Shown: piece after piece, positions 1 through 13,900 of the stretch | Position numbering within the stretch: the stretch's first letter is position 1 | Layout of the letters: each line of letters opens with the position of its first letter | Source: Chamaea fasciata | Taxonomy: Eukaryota > Chordata > Aves > Passeriformes > Sylviidae | Length of the DNA stretch: 64,000 nt | Assembly: GCA_029207755.1 (NCBI GenBank) | Contig: JARCOQ010000002.1 | Coordinates: 57,949,172-58,013,171, forward strand | Direction of reading: 5' to 3' | Made by a program: the position numbers and the translations under genes | Notes under the pieces: generated by a model | Seen by the model: the letters and a program-made list of their open reading frames with translations, nothing else | The model's database searches: none | Told to the model about the DNA's origin: nothing

Positions 1-3000
1 TTATTTTTGTTGGGGTATTTAAATTTTATTTTATTTTTTTATTTTGAGCAATGGGTATCACTATAAATTTCAGCAGTTTTTCAGTAACTTCTGGTAGGTT
101 CCTTTATTACAGAGGACTAGCCAGGATTCCATAACCATTTCAAAATAGATCACATTTTCTGATAAGACTACATAGTTTGATTGTCTTGGATGCAATTATC
201 TTAAACATATGCAGTTCAGGAAACCACAGAAGAATTAATCATCTAAGTCTGTCTTTATACTAAAAAAAAAAAAAAAAATCACTTCCAAGACTCAATTCAT
301 TTGACTTGTTCTACAAGTTTATGTCTAGATGAGGTTATTTTATTTTCCCTGAGAATGACTGCTTACTGCCATTCATTAGTTTATATGGGTCAAACTGTTA
401 TGTTGTACTTTGAGGATCTGATGATTTCAGTGTTGTAGATGTCTATATTTGATCATGTGTGGCCAGTTCTTGAAGTCTAAATAATTTCAACGCTTTTTTC
501 TCAGGGCAAAAAGCAGTGAACAGAAAACTGCATTAACTTTCCTGTGATTTTTAGGTAGCTAGACCTTCGAAACTTGTATCCTCTACCTTTGCTCATGCTT
601 TTAAAAGTATTTTTTTTCATCTATAAGCTCCTCAAATTGGAAGTAATTTCCAAAGTTCTGTATAGTGAAGAACCTGTCACTTATGAGCAGGGCTTAGTAC
701 AGCTGTTAAAACACTGCTATGATGCACTGAACATTATTTTGGTGAGCTGAGCAAAATAGTGAATCCCTGTTTCCTTTAGATCTTGCTCCTCTGATGGCTG
801 CTGCAAAAATCTATGTACCTTGAGGATGAGACAATTATTTATTTTTTAATGAATAGTGGTTAACAGTGGTTTCTTGGTTAACTAGACTTTGTTCAAATAA
901 CTGTAGGAGATGAGCTGTATTTGAATCATCCAGACTGAGCAATATGCTAGGCCTCTAGGCCATGGCACTGAGGCCTGTGAGGTTGTGGCGCAGAGAGAAA
1001 TTAGTGCCAAGTGTGTGTCGCAGTAGATATATTCACTTAAGGTGTTGCAAGGGTCAAAGGGTTTCGTGGTAGTTAACAAGTATAGTAATTGGCGTGGACA
1101 TAGTAGCTACCTTAAACAGTTTATAAAACAATAGGTGTTTGCATTCTTTCCTGTGCCATGTACCAGTGAGAATGTATCTAAAAGTGTAAACAATACAGAG
1201 TGAATAAAACCTGTCATCTTACATAGAATAAAGGAGAAACGTAGTAGTAATCATATTGGTTGGACCTGTGTTTGCTCTGCCGACTCCTTTTAATTTTTCA
1301 GGGTTTCCCCTGCGACTTTGAATAACTGTTACTGAGTTTTCTTATGATACATCTAAAAGACTTTTCTAGCAGGAACGCTTATCTTATTTGCAATTGATAG
1401 TGAGAGTAGCATATGCAGTTTATATATTTTAAATTTCTTTAAAGCAAACTGTTTAGTTGATATGCAAATCTGTAGTATAAAAGTGACTAAAATAATGTTT
1501 TCAATTTTCCTAAGATTCTCTTATTCATTTGCTGTCTGCTGTGATAAAACTCAAGGTAGTAGATACTTAATAAAATGACTAACAGGCAATATAATGCAAG
1601 TTGTTAGTTGCTGTGCTAGTTCTGTAGCACACACTTCAGTTCAGCCTAAACCCTATATCTGTGGAGAATGATAATTAAAGAAGAATAAATATGAGATATT
1701 TAAAAGTCCAGTTCACTGTCATTTAACAGACATATTGCTGTACATTATTTATTTTTAATTATTTCCTTTTCCCAAAAGTTCCTCTTCACTTTCTGTGTAA
1801 GATACATTGTGTTAGCTTTAAGTGCTAAGTGCTATGATGACTAATTTCCTGAAGTTTAAACTCTGATGTTTGCCTCCCTTTCTTAACTGTCTGTAGGGCT
1901 GCATTTAAATGAGATATCTGTAATTTATACCTTTTACTTCATAATTAAGTTCTTCTGCTGCTGAATATCATATACGTATGTGATATTTTTAAAAAACAGA
2001 AAACCCATTCCAAAAAATGAGTGAAAACATTAAAACAACTCTTTTGTTTACTGATTTCTTTCCCAGATGAAGATAAAATTATAAGCTTTACAGCATAATA
2101 CTTTTCCTTAAAACTTAATTTAAACTCAAAGATTTGGTAAGAGTTATACCAGTAGCCAGGGAAGTAGCGTATTTCTAAGATTACACAAAATTCCATGCAA
2201 ATGTTTCTGTGTGTATCTACACAGGTGTCTTTGTGTCTATAGACAACTGGTGAAAATGCCTTTCCCTGTGGACCATTAGGCCACTTGGATATAGACTATC
2301 AGGCTCTGAAAATATAGAGAAAATAAATTTTCTTTTTTTATGTTTTATTCCTTTTATTATTAAAAAAATAAATAATTATCTAATAAAGATTCTTCTTCCA
2401 CAAAACCCCCTGTGAGAACTTCAGTGGTTTTGTGAAAGCCCTGTTTTGAGATTTAAACATTATTTCTCAGCCACTTTACTTTGGTAGAAGACCACTTCAA
2501 AACTAAAGGAACATACAAATACCATAACATACAAATACAAATACTAAAGTCTCATACAAATACCAGATGACTCTTGTAGCTCAAACTGGAGGTGAACGAG
2601 GGATCTTTTGTACTTACAAAGTACTGACATCTCAGTGCTGAGAAGAGAACAGGTCTCTTTCTCTCCATTTCTTATTTCTATCTCCTGTTGGGCCATTGCT
2701 CTGTTTTCCCATAGTTGACCTTCCTATGAACTAATCAGAAGAAGTAACTGGAAGAGAAAAAATGATAGTTGCTTCTGTATGGCTTTGGACAGTTTCCTTC
2801 ATACAGTCCACATTTCTATTCCCCATTCAAAAAAACCAAAACAAAACCAAAAAGAAAAGTGCAGCAGGGTAATTTTTTGCTATGTAATCTCATAAAAAGT
2901 ATACTGAGATCACACTGAATAGTGGAATCATAAAACTAAACTGTACTATTTTGTTGATGGATCTGTGTGCAATTTTCAGAAGCAGACAATTTAGTAACAC

Positions 3001-4899
3001 ATCTGTAATCTATATGTGTATATTTAGTGAGAGAAAACTGAGCTTTATTTTTTCTCTTAAGAAAATAATGTTACTAAACCTGACTTTTCTGGTGATGTGA
3101 GATTTTGAAATCTATTAAAAAAGCCACTTTATGAAATAAGTAATTTTATTTAGTGTCCGTAACATTTTTTCAGACTGCTGTGATGAATTTCTCAGTGTGG
3201 TAAACACCCAGATGCATTTATGATGCCCAGAGTAAGTGATACCATCATGTAACTCATACCAATCAAATATTACTTAAGGTATAATAAATCAGAACAAAAT
3301 TACCTGTCTGGTATTCAAAGGTTATGAGCAATGGAATTGTAGTACAAAGTCATTGACAAAAGGATAAAATCAGTACTGCAATCATGCTGTAATTATCCAG
3401 TTCTAGACTTCTTATATATGAAAAATGGGTTGTAACAGTTTAATGAAACAGTGATAATAATTGTAAGCTCATATATTCAGATTTAACTTTTCTAGGAGGG
3501 CAAAGGAACAAAATTAACAAGTGACGAGAAGCCACCTTATGTTACTGTATCATAAAAGATCTGCCATGATGTCTAAATCCATATGTTGCAATCAGAATAA
3601 AAACACCAGTATGCAATGTATAGTAAAAATGACTTAATTATTTTATTTCTTCATGACATCTTGAGAGTTATTAGTAGCATTTTAAACATACGCAACTGAC
3701 AGGGGAATTTCTAATCAGAACCAGTAACCTTCAATAGGGTTTCTAATCTGGACCAATCTTCAGAAGAGTTTCTCCCTTCTTCCTACATTCTGTTTCTCCT
3801 TCTCTCTTTCTCTTTGTACTTACTCATTTTTCTTTATTTCTTCCTCTGCCCCTCTCCCAGTTCCTCCCTAGGTAATATAAAGCACCAAGAGGACTTCTAA
3901 ATTACTCTTAGAGTAGCATAATATTACTATTCCAATTTTAAGGCAAAATTAGAAAGTGTATGTTTAGATTAATCACACTAATTAGAGTAAAATACTTCAC
4001 AAGACACAAATGTATTCTTCATGCAAATAAAAGAGTTAAGTACCTCTGATTACCATGACATAATCGGAGAAAATTTAATGCTGTCTCTCCAGGACAAAGT
4101 ATCTTTTTGATGAATCATGAGTCTCGTTGGTTATGTGGAGAGTTGGACCAAAACCAAACAAAATGATGCTATCTCCCTGAAGTTTAAGATAGGGCAAAAT
4201 TCAATACTCCAAAATATTCTAATTTGTACCTATATCTGAAATGTGTAAACTAATATCCATGAAGAAGAACCTGCAAATTAGTTCATCAAAAGTCTATAGA
4301 CCTATTATGTGGGAGCTCCCAAAAACGATTTTTGAAGTCATAAAAGCCCTTAAATGTAATGTAAATTTATTGTAAAGACTTTCTGTTTGATCTTGCAGTC
4401 TTTTGGCAGGCAAAATTCTCTTTGATGCCAATGGGAGTTTTGCCATTATCAGAATTTCAAAGATGAAATCTTCTACAAACAGCCTAGTGGTCTAAAATAC
4501 TACCTTTTATTATCTCCATGAGAACTATATTCCTTACAAACTTCAAAATAGCAAATAAATTTGATCTTGACTTGTGGCTCTGAGAAAATTATTGCAAATA
4601 TAAAACCATATCTAAATCTTACTTATGTTTATAAGTAAGGAAGTGCAATTTTTGTGCCTTGCTGATTTGCTGTCTGCCACATGCCTGCCCAGCTGTCTGC
4701 CAGTATGTGGGTGCATTTGATTCTCTGGGAGAAATGGCTCTGTACATATCCAGTTGGGAATATGGATTATCATGAAGATAACTTAGATAATTTTACTTCT
4801 TAATACAATGATCAATTTTATTTGTATTAGGATAATATAACTTCTCTGAAATCTGCATCCAGCTCTGTGTGATGCACAAAAGACTGTCAAAAGGACTTT
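1..4899. other. Unique AT-rich noncoding DNA, no gene seen
   Basis: No recognisable coding region or RNA gene. Open frames are short (the longest is about 83 codons, minus strand, near 2.0 kb), show no family motif and are as expected by chance. It contains a run of 17 A at 262-278 and a short degenerate direct repeat at 2511-2564. Intergenic or intronic DNA is the simplest reading. Confidence 0.75.
2511..2564. repeat. Short degenerate tandem repeat, ACATACAAATAC type
   Basis: The word CATACAAATAC recurs three times within about 55 bases with small insertions and a CAAATA slip. This looks like local replication slippage rather than a dispersed element. Confidence 0.6.
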
Positions 4900-5270
4900 T
4901 CTCTCCTATGATGAGGGGCTGAGAGAGTTGGGGCTGCTCAAAAAAAGGCTTTGGAGACATCTTTTAGCAGTCCTTAAAGGCGGCTATAAGGAGGCTGGAG
5001 AGCATGTAATGATATGACAAGGGGAATGACCTTAAGTTAAACAGGGTAGGTTTAGATCAGGTATTATGAAGAAATTCTTAACTCTTACAGTGGTGACCCA
5101 CTGGAATGTTGGCCAGAAAGGTTGTGTCTTCCCCGTTCCTACAGGTGTTCAAGACTACGCTGGATGGGGCTTTGAGTAACCTGGTCTAGCAGGTGGTGTC
5201 CCTGCAGGAGGCAGGAGCTTTAGAAATACACGATCCTTAAGGTCCCTTCTGAACTAAACCATTCTGTGAC
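4900..5270 (+). mobile_element. CR1 LINE 3' end, 5'-truncated, sense on plus strand
   Basis: Sense-strand landmarks of the CR1 3' region appear in order: CTCCTATGATGAGG...CTGAGAGAGTTGGGGCTG, then AGGAGGCTGGAGAG, ACAAGGGGAATG, GGGTAGGTTTAGAT, GAAGAAATTCTT, CACTGGAATGTTGG, GGATGGGGCTTTGAG, AACCTGGTCTAGCAGG, GGTGTCCCTGC and finally TTAAGGTCCCTTCTGAAC. It ends with one octamer ATTCTGTG at 5261-5268. This is a typical 5'-truncated CR1 insertion covering the last part of ORF2 and the 3' UTR. Many substitutions and small indels break any reading frame, so it is old and inactive. The left boundary is uncertain by a few tens of bases. I do not assign a subfamily. Confidence 0.93.
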
Positions 5271-7654
5271 TTTTGTTTCGTATAAAAACTTGCCAAAAAC
5301 CTTGTCTTAAGCAGTATCTTCAAACCAACAAGACACAGAAAAACAACCATTCTCCTATTATTTTCTATTCAGCTTAGATGTAATAAAAATATTTTTTTAT
5401 TCAGTGTTAGTAGAGCTATGCTTGTTAAATGGCAAGACATCAAACTGGGTAAAAAGCTTGCCAATGTAGTGTATAATGATAAACATTTGAAGTATTCACA
5501 GTAACCATCCTATTGCACATCAATCTCCCTGTGCCTCATTTCCTAGTCACTTCAAATACTATCATGCAGGACACTTCTCCACAAAACCTCATTTCCCAGT
5601 GCTGTGTAGTTACTGTGAAATGAGCCACTTCCCCTCAAAAATGAGTGGAAGGTTGTCAGAATGCAGTTAGATACCTACTAGTGCTGTGCATACCATAATA
5701 AAGCCTTTACAGTCAGCAAAAGTATAGCCTTCTGAACTGTGTTCCAGTCAGTCCTATAACTCATCGAGGATGGCTGGACCAGATCAGTTCTTGTGAAGTA
5801 AATTCCAAGAGAAAACCGAGTGTATTAGAAACTATTCTGGTGTCTCAAAAGACATTTCTTCCTAGACCAGCTCCAAAATAAAATTCCATTTTGGTTCTGA
5901 CATAGCAAGTTTTTTTCTTCTGGGTAATATGCAGGAAGAAAAAAAAAATCCAAACACTAAAAGCTATAGTTACTCAGAGTGGAATATTAAGGATATCTAC
6001 CATAACATATGTCTGAATGTCTCAGCACTCTGGCCAAATGTTATTGTTTGATGATTATATATTATCAGTAATATTAAAATTATATTATACTGAACCAAAT
6101 TTACTTGTATTAACAAATGAAAAATCTGTGCTGGTTTTTGCCCAGTCCATCATTGCAATATGCTAATTCAGCATCATTTGAATTTGATAAAATTTTATCC
6201 TTCTTGTATTGCAGATGAAAATGTATGCATTACATACACTTATATTAAATTACATTACTTCCACAAATTAGTAAGGTATTTTGACACTCTCTGTGGAAAA
6301 CTTTCATTGATTTTGTCTGTGATTTCAAATGTATTCTAAAAGTCAATGAGCAGTGAAAGGATAACACAAGTTATTTGAATCTCCAGAGTCCCTTTAATTG
6401 GTTGCTTCTTCCGACTGACATCCTTGGTTGTTTAACACACAGGAAGCTGAAACCAAAATATTGACCAAAACCTTTTCACATGCATTTCATAGTGGAACTG
6501 AATATAAGGTTGTCAGTCTCTTGGAATAAGTCACTTCTCAAAGACAACTTCTAGCTGTAGAGGAGACAGAGGGCAATCTGACTTCAGGGGTACTGTCAGC
6601 AAAGTTGGTTTGTGCATTTTGTAGCATTCTGAGTGAACCTTCAGAACCACCAAAGGTCTGTTCTGTTGCCTGCATTATTTAGAATTTTCAATTAAGATGT
6701 AATACTTGTAGGTTATGGTAGCATAATCAAAACAAGGTATCAAGTATATTTTAGAAATTACAGTTTGGGTGCCAAGTTCAGGAAAAAGGTGTTTGCTCAG
6801 CTCTGTCCAGAACAGCATTGAAATACTTCCCACTGTTCTGTTAGTGTTTCATATCTACTGTTCCTTCCCATCACCCTACCTAAAGAACTCTCCCATGTGA
6901 ATACTAAGCTGTGAAATCTTCAGATTCTCTGACTTATGGTAATGCTTTTGGAACTGTTTCCTATACAGTCCTAAGCTCTGATCCCAGAACTCTACAATGA
7001 ATTCCATTATTTCTAAGATATATGTACTTATTTATCTCTGTTCCAGCAAAAAATACTTGCTACAGCTTTTGCAAATATTTCTCAAGTTCTAGAAGGAATA
7101 TCTTTATTGATTTTACTTTCTTTTAATGAGTATTCACAAGAAACACAAAGAGCTTAAACTAGCCTACTTCAGCAGAAATTCAATTCCCAGCCGTAGAAAA
7201 GATGTTTTATCCATAAAATTCACAAGAGGTAAGACAGAAGTGAAAACAGTTGTTTTATTTTTCCATTTGTATTCAAATCCTATTTGTTTAAATTACTTCA
7301 TTGTAGTGCCTGATCTTTTAACTTTCAATAAGCCTCTGTATATACAAATGTACACATAAACATCTTCCTAAAAAAATCTGTCTCTGAATATATGTACTGA
7401 TGTCGGTATGCACTTGTGCATGGTTATACATATTGGTAAATCCATGTATGTTTCTGTGTTTGTATACCCATATGAACATAAATATTTTTACAGCTTGTTG
7501 AAAGCTGGTAATGTGTCTTTGATAAAGGAGTGCTAGACATTGATTTTCCTCGTATCTAATTTCTTGAAATCTACATTCAAAACTAGAAAGCCTGCAAAAT
7601 CATCTTGAAAATTCTGCATTTCAGCAAAAGAAATCTTCTATCACCTAAGACTTA
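5271..7654. other. Unique AT-rich noncoding DNA, no gene seen
   Basis: No coding, RNA or repeat signature that I recognise. The one open frame, at 7126-7359 (77 codons), has no family motif. Confidence 0.7.
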
Positions 7655-8090
7655 GCATTTCTCTCCTTGTGCTCCATGAGGTTCCTCTCATATCATTTCT
7701 TCAGCCTGTTGAGGTTCCTCTGGATGGCAGCACAGACTTCTGGCATATCAACCACTCCTCTGGGCATTGTTTGCTTAGAAAACTTGTTGAGGTGTGCCCT
7801 GCACCATGATTCAGATCATTAATAAAGATGTTAAGCAGCTTTGAACCTGCTACTGATCCTGGGGCAACACAATTAGTGACTGGTCTCTTTGTACCACTGC
7901 CCACTGAACTGTATCATTCAGTCTGTTTTCAACCTACCTTACTGTCTTCTCCTCCAGCCTATACATCAACAGCCTATATCAAGAACTTTTGTGACACAGT
8001 GTCCAAAGTTTTACTGACATCAAGGTAGAAAATATTAATTTCTTTCCCCTCCTCGACCAAGTCTGAATCAACATGACTCAATCAAGACTT
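7655..8090 (-). pseudogene. CR1 LINE reverse-transcriptase remnant (ORF2 palm domain)
   Basis: Read on the minus strand, this follows the CR1 RT palm. From about 8090 downward there is an EEGKEIN-like lead, then YLDVSKTLDTVSQ around motif A (family form YLDFSKAFDTVSH). Next comes PVTNCVAPGSVAG-LLNIFINDLN (family form PVTSGVPQGSVLG-LFNIFINDLD), then a region aligning with the catalytic FADD block, and AIQRNLNRL followed by YERNLME near 7670-7693. Frameshifts and stops lie between blocks. At 7771-7788 the expected F-A-D-D reads F-S-K-Q, so the two catalytic aspartates are gone. The copy lacks both the endonuclease and the 3' tail, so it is an internal fragment of a longer insertion. It cannot encode a working polymerase. 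Confidence 0.9.
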
Positions 8091-8879
8091 GTTCAGCACC
8101 CACAATCTCCATACTTCACCATTTTTACTTATTTTTCAAAATAAAAATGGAAAGCTTTAATTGTTAAACAGTTATATCAAAATCCAACATTTGAGCCTTT
8201 TGTCTCAAATACTTTCCTGATCCTCATCCCATGTGTATAAAGTGAAAAATGTGAAGAATAATCTCTCTTTTCTCTAATTCTTTATCTAGCCTATAGGTTC
8301 CTTGTATTGATTTGGTGGGTTTCATTGTTTGCTTGTTTTTTTGTTTTATTTTCTTTTCTTGGGTTAGTGAAGGAGGCTGGAGGCTACTTGCCTTTTTGTG
8401 GCTATATGAAATTTAAATGTATATATACAAAGCCTAAAGGAAAGCTACAGAGCAGCAATTACTTCTGCATTACTTATACAAATACTTGCATGCATGACAG
8501 TAACTCTTCTTCACAGTTAGATGTCCAGATACTGTCAGATATTTCACATGATCTTTATTCCATTGGTCAAGAGTTTCAGAGCCTCACTCGAATGCTATGC
8601 CTTCGGAGGTCAGAATCATGCAGAGAAAGACAATTTTTCTGCCAGTTAGTGCCAATCCTGTAGAGAGGCTTAATACTAGAGGAGAATCCTTGATTTGGTC
8701 TCTGAATTTCATGAGGAGATAATGGACCACTGGGGTGATGTGCTCATCATGACCTCTGCTGCTAAGCAGATGAGCTTACATGGCCTATAATACCTGGAGA
8801 CTTTTTTAGGTTGCTCTGTGCATGATTCAGGGCAGCAGCTTGAAGCTGGGTTTCTGTCTCAGTGTAAACATCCCACTGC

Positions 8880-8928
<49 letters not shown>

Positions 8929-9974
8929 GAATCTTTTAAGTTTGATAGCTAAGTATTCAAAAGTTTTACATGAAAAATATGAAGTGGAAGGCCTGTAATA
9001 AATCTTCTGGTTTAGATCAGCCAGAAAAGCAAAACGAAAATATTTCAGTAAATTCCAATTATGTTTTCCAATCTTCAAGTTAAAATTGCTGTCATGGACT
9101 GGACCTAACAAGGATAGAAGGATCCTGTTGTCTGCCTTCTTATTATCCATACAATAGATCACAACAAAATACACTCCTTGAAAGTCAGGTTGTTGGAGGA
9201 TGGCAATCCAAATAACCTATTCCCAGAATGATTTTGTCCCTTACATTACACTTTCCTTCACTACGATCTCTCTATGAGGCCCTAGAGATAAAACCTCATC
9301 TTCTCTTGCTAACTAATCTAATTCTATCAATGCAATTAAGCCCTTCTTCCCATAAATATTATCTTCCACTATGTAGTGCTATTTCTGTGATTTCCTGTGT
9401 GCAATCCCAATGTTCTACTGGTCTTGAGAGTCCTTGGTTTATATATTTGGTTAATTTATAAAATGGAAGGCCAATCTCTTATCAAAATATTTAAATCAAA
9501 TATAGGTTTGAATAGAAAATTAAATGTACTCCTGGAATGACTAAATTTCAATCTTCTACAGATTTTGGAACATATACTTTTTCAATGGTATTTACATGAG
9601 TATTGACAAGTTCATATCAGGCACGTAACTCCTGAAAAAGATTTTTCTTTCTGAAATACAATTAATACATTTGAAAATTACACAAGAGTCTGTAAACCTG
9701 AAGAGGGAAGACACTTGACAAGAAAACAACTTAATTACATATCAAAACTAATTAAGATACACCTTTCAAGATTTTCAGGATTTTTAATAAGAAATTTTGT
9801 TCCATGGGCTTATTCCACTGTGGCAGCTGTCTGTAATGCTACTTTATCTCCCAAGTGAAATGCAGTGAACAAGTAGCTCAGGGAGTGATAAAATCATCCC
9901 AGACACAAGAGATTACTTTTAGATGATTACCCTGCAGACTCATTTGCTTATACTCTGAAATGATCTGCTGTGAG
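8091..9974. other. Unique noncoding DNA with one TA microsatellite
   Basis: No gene recognised. The 118-codon frame at 8307-8663 (+) and the 115-codon frame at 8827-9174 (-) show no conserved motif. The second one runs through the TA repeat, which gives it an artefactual Tyr-Ile stretch. Confidence 0.7.
8884..8926. repeat. (TA)n dinucleotide microsatellite, about 21 units
   Basis: Uninterrupted alternating T and A over about 43 bases. Such tracts are usually length-variable and can extrude as cruciforms. Confidence 0.98.
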
Positions 9975-10127
9975 GAGGTTTTTTGGTTGGTTGTGGTATG
10001 TTTGGGATTTTTTTTCTTGTTTTTGGGGGGCATTTTTCTTTGGGTTTTTTGTTTGTTTGTTTTTGTTTGCATTTTGTTTGTTTGGGGTTTTGTTTGTTTT
10101 TGGTTTTGTTTTTTTTTTTTTTTTTTA
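9975..10127 (+). repeat. G/T-rich low-complexity tract ending in T18
   Basis: The plus strand is almost entirely G and T (GTTTG, GGGGTTTT, GGTTGG units), closing with 18 T at 10109-10126. Two overlapping frames with Phe, Val, Cys and Leu-rich translations come from this bias and are not genes. Confidence 0.9.
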
Positions 10128-10356
10128 TTTACTGGTACAAATAAGATTCACATTATGATTTACATTTGGGGAAAGTTTTGCTTGACTCATTTTTTTACTT
10201 TGTTCAGGACCATGAATTGAAATTGTTCTTTATAGCTTCTTCCTTCAAAGCATTTCTCTGTCACCACAACGGATTCTGTCCTGCAGTGATGCACAAGTGA
10301 GTCTGAATGAATTCCTTTTTCAAACAGCAATTAATTATTCTCCCTTTTTTTGGTAG
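10128..10356. other. Short unique spacer
   Basis: Nothing recognised between the G/T tract and the CR1 3' end. Confidence 0.6.
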
Positions 10357-10915
10357 AATCATAGATTCATTTAGGTAGGAAAACACCATTAAGATCATTG
10401 AGTTCAGCTATTATCCGAGCGCTGACAAATCCACCACTAAACCATGTCTCTAAACACCATATCCTCACGTACTTAAAATATCTCAGGGGACGGTGACTCA
10501 AGCACTTCCTGTTCCAGTGCTTCATAACCCTTACAGGTAAGAAATGTTTCCTAATATCCAATTTAAACCTCCCCTGGCACAACTCGAGGCCATTTCCATT
10601 TGTGTGGGAGAAAAGATTGTCCCTCATCTCACCACAGTCTCCTTTCAGGTAGGTACAGAGAGACACAAGGTTTCCCCCAAGCCTCCTTCTCTTCAGACTA
10701 AACAATCCCAGCTCATTCAGTAGCTCCTCATCAGATTTGTACTGAAGACCTTTCACCAGTTCCATTGCCCTTCTCTGGATGTGCTCCGGCACCTCAATGC
10801 CTTTTCTGTACTAAGGAGCCCAGAACTGCACACAGGATTTGAACTGCAGCCTCACTAAATGCAGAGGTCAAATCTCTTCCTTAGTCCTGCTGGCCTCACT
10901 ATTTCTTATACAACT
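10357..10915 (-). mobile_element. CR1 LINE: ORF2 C-terminus plus 3' end, minus strand
   Basis: The plus strand opens with AATCATAGATTCATTTAGG at 10357, the reverse complement of a CR1 3' tail, so the element reads right to left. On the minus strand, 10792 down to about 10480 carries a long frame matching the CR1 ORF2 C-terminus. It contains HIQRRAMELVKGLQYKS, then LLNELGLFSLKRRRLGG, then QGRFKLDIRKHFL and VRVMKHWNR. These correspond to the family's [45 protein letters not shown] and VRHWNR blocks. Further right, VQFWAPQ-like wording continues to about 10915. The piece is 5'-truncated upstream of the RT thumb. The frame stays open over 141 codons, so this copy is less decayed than its neighbours, but it has no RT domain and no start of its own. 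Confidence 0.95.
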
Positions 10916-13900
10916 AAACTTCTGATACTACTCACAAGTAGTATAGGTTCAGGTGCCAAGAATAAAACATAGTCCCCATATAATGAGTTACTAGTTCTTA
11001 TAAATTTTATTTATTCATTTATACAGTGTTTTGTTTTTTCTCTAAGTTCCAGTAAAGTTGTGTTGTCCTTTTCACTCAGTAGATGCCTTAAGCATTGTAT
11101 CAAAGCAATACTGTTGCCATGACACAACAAATATTGAAACTGTGCAAGGGAATGGGAAAAGTCACAGCCAGTTTTGAAGGATAGTGACTTTCAAGCTCTG
11201 TTGTTTACTTCATTCAGAGAAGAGTCAGAACATGCCGCTGGCTGGTAGAGATATGTGTGATGGATTCCCTGATCCCTGCTACAGCTTCTTGACACATACA
11301 GCTGCTGCTGATAGAGGCCCCTGAAAGAAGATCCCTTAAAATGTACTCAAGTATTTCCACTAAATAAAACAACCAATTGGATGTACTCTTATACCTTCAA
11401 ATATATCAAGCCTGCAGAAATATTGATTCCTGGAATGTGAGAATAAGTGGAATACCTAGAGGTCAGTTCTGTTGCAGAAAGGAAAAGGAGGATCCATACT
11501 CTAGGAAAAACTTCCCAGTCTGCTGCTCCAGAATAGGCTCCCATGGATCCTGCTGTCATATCTACCAGCACATGCACATGATTTTTTTTTTACAAGATAT
11601 GGCAGTAGTTGTCTAGTCAAGCAATTCAGTTCATCCTCTAGTAAAAGTAATGAATGGAGTTTAGAGAGCTAAATACAGGCATTTAGTTTATTGGTTTGGG
11701 GAGATGTTTCATGTTATGCAACATTAAAAACTCAATTCAGAGCAATAACTGAAGGAAAGTTTACAAATTGTTGAAGTAAGCAAAAAGGAAAGAAACTTTT
11801 ATTCTCTTATTTTTCAGTATTGTATAAATCATCACAGCAGGGGAAATAAATGAAGAATATGTAAACCTGATAAAGAATATGTAACACTTCATGTAGAATG
11901 AAGCACTCCTTTTTTTTCCTGTATTTACTTCATACATATATTCATGCTAAAATCATCTGATGCCACTATGCACAATGTCCTTGTGCATTATAATGCATGG
12001 GCCGAAATTGGTGGTCCTTAATTGAGTGGAACCACCACTGAAAACAACAGGATTTCATTTCATTAAGGACTGCAAAATATGTTCCCCTGTGTGCACTTCT
12101 TTGTTCATGGTTAGTCACACACTAAGTCATGCTAAAGCTCTTTTTAATTACATTTTCAGATGGTGACGTAATTGGTTGGAACAATCAATACCTTGTTTGA
12201 TTCCTGAAGGTGAAACTTCCCAAATGAGACCACTGTCATGCTTATCCTGAAATATAAAACCTTTAGAATACTTTTTAATAAATAATTATTATTTATTATT
12301 GCTTTCATTCAAATAAATAGAAAATGATACAATTTTGATACTTTTTTGAGTCTGTCAAAATTCTCAAAATATTGGAAATACATAATGACTCATTCCTTAC
12401 TTGCAGTATAATTCAACCAAAAATTTTAGACTCTTTAAGTGAACTAGATAGTTACATCACAGAAAAGTTGCACCTAGAACCTTGTGAAGTATACATGTTC
12501 AACAAGTAGACAGACAATTTTAATGAAGATATTTTTTTTATTTTACTTTTTTGTGGTCAATTCAGCAGAGAAAGAGAGTTGTAGAATCTGAAAAAAATGG
12601 CTGAGAATAATCCATGACAACTCCAATGTGAAAAGATATTTGAGTAAAAGCATTTTGATTCATTTTTTTAACTATGGCAAAAAAAATCCACTTGACTTCA
12701 TTATTAACTTATTTTCCTAACAGAAACAACTTCAACATCCTGAATTTAACTAAGCATTTGGGTCAAAAGAGTCAATAACATATAAAAGTTAAATAAGTTT
12801 GAAAGGCAGTAAATTGAGAAAAAAGCAGTGAAAGCATCAATGTTATTCATCCATCCTTTTATTCCCAATCTACTTAAGATGCCATCTGCAAGATTAATAA
12901 TTTAATCCAGCTCATGATGGGGTATAAAACCTTTTATTTTAACCTGTTTGCTTTTCTCATACTGAAGTCTGGTCTCACATAAGTTGACTGATATAGATCA
13001 CTATGACTTTAAGGTAGAAAAGGAAGCAGAAAGTGGGGGAGAGGTTTGTGCTTTTTTTAGCCCATATTCCTCTCACATTTCTTACTAACAAAATTCCTAC
13101 TGGGATGAAACTGAAAGCAGTTATCTGAAGAGCCCATGTCTCTGCCATCACCCTAGGTACTGTATTGGATAATAATAATATTGGAAAATAATATTGGATA
13201 AAGAAGGGTACTAACAATTTTATGTACAGTGAGCTTCTTTTCTAGATGCCTTCAAGGCTTTTCAAACTGAACATATTTGACTACTGAAAGTGGAAAATGC
13301 TTGAAAATTTAATAAAGAGGAATTGAAATCATTTATGACTAGCAATCAATTTTCTGATGTGTAAATTATTTACTGTACTTAATGACTTGTGTATTGTGTT
13401 AAACAATAACCATATGCTCCAGTAGAATGTCTTTTGTGTCTTTTGTAATGCATGTTTGTAGACATAGAGTAATAAAGTATGCTTCCAAAACTATATTTCA
13501 CTCTTCTCCCATGCAGCTACTTAAGAAAAGTCTTATGAGAGTAGGAAGATGTGGAAAATTATAATACTGCTTTTGAAAATGGTGTATCCATTATCAATGG
13601 CACTGATTTTTTGCGCACAGCAGGATTTATGGAGCACTGTGGTTTGGAACAATAAATACAATGAATAAATAACAAAATCTTTCCTACCTCCCACACATTC
13701 TTAATGATAGTTGGTAAGTCTTGGAAAAGCATATGCAGGTTGAAATCTTGGCATTGGTATACTTGTTGAAGTAACATCCTCTGACCACAGCAGATACCAT
13801 TTTTTCACTTTAAAAACCTGTTTTTCTAGTATATTTAGAGGTAATTGCTGCTGCAGGGTGTTTTGCCAGGGTTTTCCTCAAGACTGTTTCACTGTTTTTA

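Noticed and set aside
8884..8926. TA repeat as a promoter TATA region
   Set aside because: A plain dinucleotide microsatellite with no initiator or transcript context.
9960..10220. Hydrophobic 62- and 86-codon frames resembling membrane peptides
   Set aside because: The hydrophobicity comes from G/T-rich simple sequence.
10367..10792. 141-codon minus-strand frame as a host gene
   Set aside because: Its motifs are those of the CR1 ORF2 C-terminus, and the CR1 3' tail lies exactly downstream.
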